Assembly (NCBI RefSeq): GCF_000090795.2
Contig: NW_003546323.1
Coordinates: 122,528-186,527, forward strand
Direction: 5' to 3'
From: Amphimedon queenslandica
Lineage: Eukaryota > Porifera > Demospongiae > Haplosclerida > Niphatidae
Length of the DNA stretch: 64,000 nucleotides
The notes below the pieces were generated by a model. That model saw only the letters and a list, made by a program, of their open reading frames with translations, ran no database searches and was not told where the DNA came from. The translations under genes and the position numbers were made by a program. Position 1 is the first letter of the stretch, and each line of letters opens with the position of its first letter. Shown one piece after another: positions 56,912 through 64,000 of the stretch.

Positions 56912-58333
56912 TTAATAAACTCTTATGGTTGGGGGAACACTTGGACAATCATTTTCATTCAAAGTCTCATCAATTACTGGCCGATAGTCCAGCTTTACCT
57001 AACAGAGATAAAGATGATCTAAAATGAAAGATTACTTAAAATGGAGGTACTTCAGAGTCAGAAGGCATTGAAGAAAGGGTGTGCTTGCGCCAGTGATCCT
57101 TGACATCAAGTTTGTCCTGCCCCTCCAGTGGTAACTTGTAATCATATTCATCCACACGATCCTTAGAGAGAGAGGGAGGAGCAGGAGAGAGAGAGAGGGA
57201 AAAGGGCAAAGTTATTATACTGCTCAGGGTTACTAATACTCAGAATCATGAATCATCAATTAGCACCACATCAACACAATATGGCCGGACGCTTACTTTG
57301 AAGTCTTCTCTAGCGTGAGCTCCCCTGGTCTCTTTCCTTGCTTCAGCAGATGCTACAGTTTGGAGTCCATTAAGCATCAGGTTCTGTAGCTCCAGCGTCT
57401 CTACAAGATCAGTGTTCCAAACCAGTCCTTTATCATGAACCTAAAAGTTTATTGTACATATCAACACTTTTATGAACTTTGAGAGACCAGTCTAACTAAA
57501 AATAGGAGACTTAAGGAGGCCTAGGGCTAAATACAAGAAACTAAAAGCTGAAAATGAGATATTTCAGGAGAACTAAACAGACCAAAAGTCTCCTCTTATA
57601 TAAATGGTAGTCTTTCTCTTACCTTCACATTCCTCATGTCGCCAGCAAGAGAGGTGAGCTTCTCAATACCTTCCTCCAGTACTGGGCCAGTCCGAAATAC
57701 AGCTGCATTATTCTGCATTACCTAATGAGTAATTTTAACAATTAAAAAATGTTTTAAAATTAAATTAAAAAAAACAATTACCTTTTGCATGTTGAGTCTA
57801 AGCTCTGAAGTAGGAATGGTAGCGGTCTCATTGTGAAGGAGAGTATCAATATTATCAATGGAGGACTCACCAGTGCTCTATACAACGAAGGACACATACA
57901 TGAAGCCATTCAAATGACCATACCTCGCTAATATTAGGGACAGTCTGACCAGGTGTACATTCTTCAGCGATAGTAAGAGCAGCTGCTCGCCCAAACACTA
58001 CAATATCCAGGAGTGAATTAGCCCCCAATCTATTGGCTCCATGAACTGAAGCACAGGCCGCCTCTCCAGCTGAATAGAGACCAGGTATGATGTAATCCCC
58101 GCCCTTGGACTCATCATACTGTATAACCTATTGGGTGGAGTCAAGGTCAGTTCCTGCCACACCCACTAATAGTGTTTATTAATTACCTGTCCCTTGTAAT
58201 TAGTGGGGACTCCACCCATATTGTAATGAACAGTGGGAAGGACGGGAATTGGTTCCCTCGTGATGTCAACTCCAGCAAATATTTGAGCAGTTTCTGAGAT
58301 ACCGGGGAGACGAGAGGCTAAAACCTTTCAGAA

Positions 58334-58388
<55 letters not shown>

Positions 58389-59644
58389 GCTGGTAGAATT
58401 ACTTCTGGTGGAAGATGTGACAGTTGCAAATATACGTGATCTTTATCAGGGCCACACCCTCTAATGCAGTTAAAAGGTAATTAATAATTTAATCAATTAA
58501 TTAATTCATTAATTAATGTACCTTCCTTCCCTAATTTCAATAGTTATAGAACGAGACACGACGTCTCTAGACGCAAGGTCTTTTGCTGACGGGGCATATC
58601 TCTCCATAAACCTCTCACCCTCACTGTTCAATAGGTACCCGCCCTCCCCTCTGCTACCCTCCGTAATGAGACAACCAGCACCATAAATACCTAATATAGA
58701 ATCAATAAGGACATCAATATGTATCAGGAAATGTAATAAAAATTTGGGGTGATTTCGAAGCCATTTTTTGGAAAAACCATGGGCTATAGCCTTGGGTAAA
58801 TTTCAAAAATTGGCCCGTTTTTTAAAATGGTCATAACTCGAAAATTCCTTGTCGGAATCACCTCAAACTTTCTACATAGCATAAGGACATCAATATGTAT
58901 CAGGAAATGTAATAAAAATTTGGGGTGATTTCGGAGCCATTTTTTGGAAAAACCATGGGCTATAGCCTTGGGTAAATTTCAAAAATTGGCCCGTTTTTTA
59001 AAATGGTCATAACTCGAAAATTCCTTGTCGGAATCACCTCAAACTTTCTACATAGCATAAGGACATCAATATGTATCAGAAAATGTAATAAAAATTTGGG
59101 GTGATTTCGGAGCCATTTTTTGGAAAAAACCATGGGCTATAGCCTTGGGTAAATTTCAAAAATTGGCCCGTTTTTAAAAATGGTCATAATTCGAAAATTC
59201 CTTGTCGGAATCACCTCAAACTTTCTACATAGCATAAGGACATCAATATGTATCAGAAAATGTAATAAAAATTTGGGGTGAATTTGGAGCCATTTTTTGG
59301 AAAAAACCATGGGCTATAGCCTTGGGTATTTTTCAAAAATAGGCCAGTTTTTTAAAAAGGTCATAACTCAAAATTCTTTGTTGGAATCGACTTAAACTTT
59401 CTACATAGCATAAGGACATCAATATGTATCAGAAAATGTAATAAAAATTTCACTGCTTTGTGTGTGTGTGTATTGAACCTGTTGGATGAAACTGTACAAA
59501 CTCCATGTCTTCATTGGCCAGACCAGCTCTAGTGATCATTGCAGTTCCATCTCCAGTACAAGTATGAGCTGAAGTACAGGAGAAATACACTCTACCATAA
59601 CCACTGGAAAAAAGAAAAGAAAATACAGCAAATAATAATAATTT

Positions 59645-59718
<74 letters not shown>

Positions 59719-61289
59719 GTGTATACCCAGTGGCCAGAACAGTGTTAAGTGCTTTGAAACGATGGATAGATCCGTCCTCCATATTCATAGCTACCACTCC
59801 CCTGCACTCTCCTTCCTCCATTATCAGATCAAGAGCAAAATACTCAATGAAGTACTCAGTATTGAAACGCAGCGACTAGTAGAAAATGTATCATTTAATA
59901 ATAGAACACAGTATCAATAGTTTACACAGTACATGTACTAGTGTTGAAACGAATAGTATTTTTCACTATTGGAATAATTGGCATGCTAAACGAACAAATA
60001 TTCAAATATCTCACTATTCGTTTCAGCCCTAGTACATGTACATGTACAGACTAGCCTCTATATAATGGACACTTTGGTACAAGAAAGTGTCTCTGTTATA
60101 CAGTGTCTTTTATGTGGAGGTTATTCTATACAGTAAGGAATGTAATTGGTACACTAGGTGCTGTCCGTTAAATGGAGGTGTACGCTACAGAGAGTGTCCA
60201 TTAAGAGAGGCTATACTGTACATGTACATGTACACATTACTTGTCCGTATAAAGTGTGGAGGAGTGAGTGGCCAGTTCTATCAGCCACACAGCAGCAGCG
60301 GTGAGCCTGCCCTCCTTTACCATAGTTCAGGCTACCTCCTCCAAAGGCTCTTTGATAAATACGACCATCTTCAAGTCTACTAAAGGGCATACCGTAATTC
60401 TCCAACTACAAGAAATGAATAATAATAATAATAATAATAACAATATTATTATTATTATTATATTAATTACTTCAATGACTGTCCTTGGTGCCTCTTCTGT
60501 CATGTAGTGAATGGCGTCTTGATCCCCCAACCAGTCGGATCCTTTCACTGTATCGTACATATGCCACTTCCAATTGTCTTCTTCCATGTGACCTAAGGCG
60601 GCATTGATGCCACCCTGAGGAGAGAGAGGGAGGGAGAGAAGTGACATTCATTAACGGGTTGATTTTGGAAGTAAAATTTAGCAATTTCGCTATAATGAAA
60701 CCCTAAATTAAAATTATGCTGAACACACTAAATGTGACACGATTGCAATAAATCACAAAATTAATATCATTAAAAAAGGAAGCTTTCTCTCCCCATCTCC
60801 CTCACTTGAGCAGCAACAGTGTGCGAGCGAGTAGGGAACAGTTTAGTGATGCAGGCCGTCTTGAAACCTTGTGAGGAGAGACCAAAGGCCGCTCTAAGCC
60901 CCGCCCCTCCTGCCCCAACCACAATAGCATCATAAGTATGATCAATGATTTGGTATTGGCCTTTACGAGATACCTGTAAATAAAATATTATCATTTATTA
61001 TGAAAGAGATTGCTATTATTATACATTTAAAGATAATAATGAAACAGAAATTGTATCTATTTATGATTAGAAATACAAACATTTGTACTACATTGTGTAT
61101 TAATTCATGTAAATACACATGGAAGCTAATAAAGTCCTTACTTTAGCTGTATTGTTCTGTTTAGCGGCTGAAGAATGAAAAGGATTCCTTTTCAGTGTCC
61201 TTGGTATCTGTCAAGAGTGGAAATAAAGTCTCAGTTCCTTTCCGACTTACTTTTAGGCTCCGAGTGAGGAGAGCTCTAACAGCCGCCAT
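56912..61289 (-). CDS. SDHA: Succinate dehydrogenase flavoprotein subunit, complex II
   Basis: Sixteen exons: 61251-61289, 61142-61207, 60806-60973, 60471-60614, 60241-60405, 59727-59875, 59479-59603, 58522-58690, 58403-58460, 58187-58325, 57924-58127, 57782-57877, 57623-57721, 57297-57440, 57051-57161 and 56912-56998. They give about 653 residues. SDHA oxidises succinate to fumarate with covalent FAD. Visible: mitochondrial presequence ([13 protein letters not shown]), FAD site [20 protein letters not shown], the FAD-linking His in [55 protein letters not shown] and [13 protein letters not shown]. The tail is VPPTIRVY. Exon 10 as written has one base too many in a run of five A (58320-58324), which shifts the frame; elsewhere phase is perfect. 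Intron 7 is filled by family A satellite units. Confidence 0.95.
58330..58387. repeat. (AAT)n microsatellite
   Basis: About 19 triplets in the SDHA intron before exon 10, ATT in transcript sense, ending about 5 bases before the acceptor. Confidence 0.93.
58705..59448 (-). repeat. Family A satellite array, about 4 units
   Basis: Reverse-complement family A units with CCATGGGCTATAGCCTTGGG, GGTGATTTCGGAGCCATTTT and CTACATAGCATAAGGACATC; period about 177 bp. It fills the SDHA intron 58691-59478 to within about 30 bp of both splice sites. The first three units are almost identical. Confidence 0.95.
59649..59716. repeat. (AAT)n microsatellite
   Basis: About 22 triplets in the SDHA intron between exons 6 and 7, ATT in transcript sense. 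Confidence 0.93.
60040..60240. repeat. Diverged relative of the 61-bp minisatellite unit
   Basis: Contains TAATGGACACTTTGGTACAA, GTGTCCATTAAGAGAGGCTA and then TACTGTACATGTACATG, resembling the end of the unit at 43.7-44.0 kb. It lies in an SDHA intron. Confidence 0.5.
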
Positions 61290-61463
61290 TTTAAACCACG
61301 CCCACAAGTAACAATATGTAATAATCATTAACGTATTACGTAATCTTAATTATAAACAAGTTATTAAAAGTTATTAAAACAAGTTATGAAATTCTCTAAA
61401 CTACAAAAAAAACAAAAATACACTTGCAGTTTCTGCACACACAGACTCAAAAAATGAATTAGT

Positions 61464-63946
61464 TTATTTTCTCATGCTCATTTTCTTTCTCAGTTCTTCT
61501 TGAAAGTCCATGCCTCCTAATGGGCGGAGCTGGTCTTTCTTTACTCCACCTCGAGCTCCAGAAGATGACGACGACACAGTGGGTGTGGTTTTCTTTGGAG
61601 GCCGATAATTAAGAGGAGGGGGTGGTGGAGGAGGAGNNNNNNNNNNTTTGGAGGCCGATAATTAAGAGGAGGGGGTGGTGGTGGAGGAGGAGGGGGAGGA
61701 GGCGGGACACCTTCTGGTAGAGGAGGAGGACGAGGGATACCTCCAGGTCCGGGGCAAGGAGGAGGATAAGGGATACCTCCAGGTCCGGGGCAAGGAGGAA
61801 AGGCACCTCCAGGTCTGGGAGGAGGAGGCGGGGCACTTTTTAAAGGGGGAGGAGGTGGGGTACCTCCAGTCGGTGGTGGAGGAGGTGGGGCACCTCCAGT
61901 AGGTGGTGGAGGAGGTGGGGCACCTCCAGTTGGTGGTGGAGGAGGAGGGGCACCTCCAGTTGGTGGTGGAGGAGGTGGGGCACCTCCAGTCGGTGGTGGA
62001 GGAGGTGGGGCACCTCCAGTAGGTGGTGGAGGAGGTGGGGCACCTCCAGTTGGTGGTGGAGGAGGAGGGGCACCTCCAGTTGGTGGTGGAGGAGGTGGGG
62101 CACCTCCAGTCGGTGGTGGAGGAGGTGGGGCACCTCCAGTAGGTGGTGGAGGAGGTGGGGCACCTCCAGTTGGTGGTGGAGGAGGAGGGGCACCTCCAGT
62201 TGGTGGCGGAGGAGGAGGAGCAGCTACAACAGGAGGAGGTGCGGCAACTATTCCAGGAACTGGAGGGGATGATGTATTGGTTGGTTTAAAAGGAGCAGCT
62301 GCTGGTGTGGCAGTACTTACAGTAGCAGCTTTTGATGATGGAAGAGGGTCTTTAGCTGGCGGTGGTGTGGGAGCATTATCAGATACACCATTAACATTAT
62401 TATCAGGTAAGACTCGTCCTAACTGAGGTTTGAAAGACGACGAAGGGCCAGAAGATTTAACAACATTTCTGTTTGGTATGACACGTCCTAACTGAGGCTT
62501 GAACGAGGAGCTGGAGTTACCAGCTGGTTCCTTAGTAGGATTTGAATCAATGACCCGACCAAGCTGTGGCTTGAAACTAGCGGAAGGTAAAGGCTCATCT
62601 ACAACCTTCCCTAGCTGTGGTTTTTTAGATTTATGATCGATAGCTAGTATTAGCTCTTCCTCTGTCATCAGTAAGGTGCTGCTTCCATCAATTTTAGCCC
62701 CAAGCTCATTCTTAAAGGAACTCGGAACTTTGTTAGCACCCATTGCTTTTTGCTTGTTGGTAAAGTATCCTGCAGCCTTTGACTGGGCCAGTTCTTCTGC
62801 TAAATCCTCGTCTAACTGACTCTCAATTGCTTTCTGTGTGGACGAGTACACTCCGCCTGTAGAAGTACCAAATTTACGCGGAGTGAAGGCAGGGGCTTTA
62901 GTGGGAGTGGTCTCCTTTTTGATGGACGTAGCGACAGGTGTAGTGACCTTATTTGGAGTGGTAGTGATGGGCGGGGCTGAGGGTGGAGATGGTGATTTAA
63001 CTAGTGCGGGAGGATCAACTTTATCGGGCACTTTAGTGGGTGGAGCTTCTACTTTACTAGGAGGCGTGGTCACTTTAGGGGACACCGTCTTTACAGCAGT
63101 ACCAGTAGGAGGAACCGGTTTGACTGGTTCTTTAATTGACGTCTTTACAGTTGGGGGAGGGGCAGGTTTCGTGAAAGGACTGGGAACTTTATTAATTGGA
63201 CGTGGGGCGGAGACAGGAGCAGGTGAGACTGTCTTAACGGTGGGAGGGGGAAGGGGTTTAGAGGGACTGGGGGTTCGTTGAAGGGGTACTCCCCCTCCTG
63301 TGCCAGCACCCAATGTCACAGTGCCTGAGGCACTTGTACCATTACTTGTAACCTTAGGGCCAGGTCCTTTCTTGTCTTCTGCTTTCCCGTTTGTAATAGA
63401 AGAAGGTACAGTAGATGGTACGGGTTGACTGCTCGGCTTGGTTGAACCGACTATCTTCTTAACAGCTTGCTGTCTCGCTTCCTTCTGCTGCAGTAGAGAC
63501 AGATTGGCAGAGAGTGAGCTAGTGCCGCCTACACGAACGGCTGTTCTCTGGTGAGCTGGTATTCCACCTGCTTGTGAAGAATTGCTTAGAATTTTAGGAG
63601 TAACAGAGGCCAAGAATGCCTCTGCTTCACGTTCTCTCGCTTTCTCATCCTCCATAGCAGCTAGATCCTTCAAAACTTGCTTCTTCTGGAAATGGAGACA
63701 GGAGCTTGTAATATAGTTAATTAATATTCATTATCATGAATATTAATTATTATAATATTATTCATTGAAATTCAAACACACTAAAATACAGCTGCTAGAA
63801 TACATACATAATTGGATTATATAGAGGGACTTTCATAAGCCAATACAAACACACACACACACATACAAACACTGTCTGTTTCAATGTTTATACAGAGAAA
63901 GCCATGAAAACAGAGATAGCTTCATCTATCTTACTTGCTTCATTGC
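61464..63946 (-). CDS. Proline-rich protein with poly-Pro and FKPQLGRV repeats (5' end outside window or unresolved)
   Basis: The main exon is 61464-63685. A 12-nt segment at 63935-63946 (A-M-K-Q) joins in phase 0 and is either a micro-exon or the start (ATG AAG CAA). The N-terminal part is charged and helical (KDLAAMEDEKAREREAEAF). A long Pro/Thr/Lys/Ser region follows, then KPQLGKV once and FKPQLGRV three times. About twelve copies of GGAPPPPPPT come next, the kind of sequence bound by profilin, EVH1 or SH3 domains. The C-terminus is DQLRPLGGMDFQEELRKKMS followed by MRK. An actin-regulatory role is inferred from composition only. The exon holds a 10-N gap (61637-61646) inside a repeated segment. 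Dropping one 43-bp copy and the Ns gives a continuous frame of 722 codons. Confidence 0.75.
61637..61646. other. Assembly gap (10 N) between overlapping contig ends
   Basis: TTTGGAGGCCGATAATTAAG and the following GGAGG-rich bases occur on both sides of the gap: 43 bases before it, and the same plus one GGT triplet after it. This suggests unmerged contig ends rather than missing sequence. Confidence 0.85.
61861..62215 (-). repeat. 30-bp coding minisatellite with 120-bp higher-order period
   Basis: Twelve units of 30 bp encode GGAPPPPPPT. The variable base after CCTCCAGT runs C, A, T, T and then repeats. The GGAGGAGGGG variant also falls on every fourth unit. Thus 61861-61980, 61981-62100 and 62101-62215 are three copies of one 120-bp block. 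Confidence 0.95.
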
Positions 63947-64000
63947 CTGTGTCAACAAGAAATAAACAAAATTACATCACATGTGTATCTATAGTTGTTT
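63947..64000. other. Right edge of window
   Basis: AT-rich, probably intron or 5' flank of the proline-rich gene. Nothing further can be supported. Confidence 0.3.

Noticed and set aside
61464-61560. WH2-type actin-binding motif at the C-terminus of the proline-rich protein
   Set aside because: FQEELRKKM looks helical and basic but lacks the LKKV-type core, so I do not call it.
61541-61640. Leu/His-rich C-terminus of the proline-rich protein
   Set aside because: It arises from translating across the N gap in the wrong frame; the other frame gives a sensible terminus.

Overview
The window looks like a piece of a demosponge nuclear genome, most probably Amphimedon queenslandica or a close relative. 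It is AT-rich and gene-dense. Introns are short (often 45-100 bp) with GT-AG ends. Genes sit a few hundred bases apart on both strands. ATT/AAT and TACATG microsatellites are abundant, and the proteins are animal-type. I see no rRNA, tRNA, CRISPR array, retroviral or other capsid/envelope element. All gene models were spliced by eye, checking that reading phase is kept across every junction. Residue numbers are approximate unless stated.

Layout, left to right. 601-1959 (+): exons of an unidentified upstream gene or an alternative 5' part of the next one. 2694-9388 (+): class II DYRK kinase. 10338-11948 (+): LURAP1/FAM89-like protein. 12231-13859 (+): acireductone dioxygenase ADI1. 14175-15221 (+): intronless SPRY protein. 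15963-19644 (-): NDUFV1. 19748-20370 (-): CMC1. 20447-22576 (+): FAF2/UBXD8. 22783-24319 (-): cathepsin L-like protease. 24544-29270 (+): thioredoxin-fold ER-lumen protein, TXNDC16-like, ending in HNEL. 30190-30484 (-): small orphan gene. 30718-31707 (+): PAQR4-like. 31813-34890 (-): LTV1. 35156-36943 (-): Cys-rich receptor without a kinase, with a phosphotyrosine-motif tail. 37588-44351 (-): Argonaute, 24 exons. 44593-48150 (-): intronless beta-helix plus multi-TM protein. 48721-49992 (+): RPL19. 50757-52491 (-): mucin-like TM protein with a poly-Cys stretch. 53787-54908 (+): 2-O-sulfotransferase. 55086-56663 (-): 14-3-3. 56912-61289 (-): SDHA. 61464-63946 (-): proline-rich protein, open at its 5' side.

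Most neighbours are unrelated housekeeping genes. Three respiratory-chain genes lie here: NDUFV1 and CMC1 side by side, and SDHA 37 kb away. LTV1 and RPL19 both serve ribosome production. Several pairs share short divergent promoter regions; CMC1/FAF2 have 76 bp between start codons.

The most unusual material is of three kinds. The first is a pair of uncharacterised membrane proteins: the kinase-less phosphotyrosine receptor and the beta-helix/multi-TM protein. The second is a family of about 178-bp satellite units and related foldback units, found in this window only inside introns. The third is a set of splice-site oddities: tandemly duplicated acceptors, a GC-AG intron, and start-codon-only first exons. 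Two apparent defects look like assembly errors: a redundant 10-N gap in the proline-rich gene and a 1-base homopolymer shift in SDHA.
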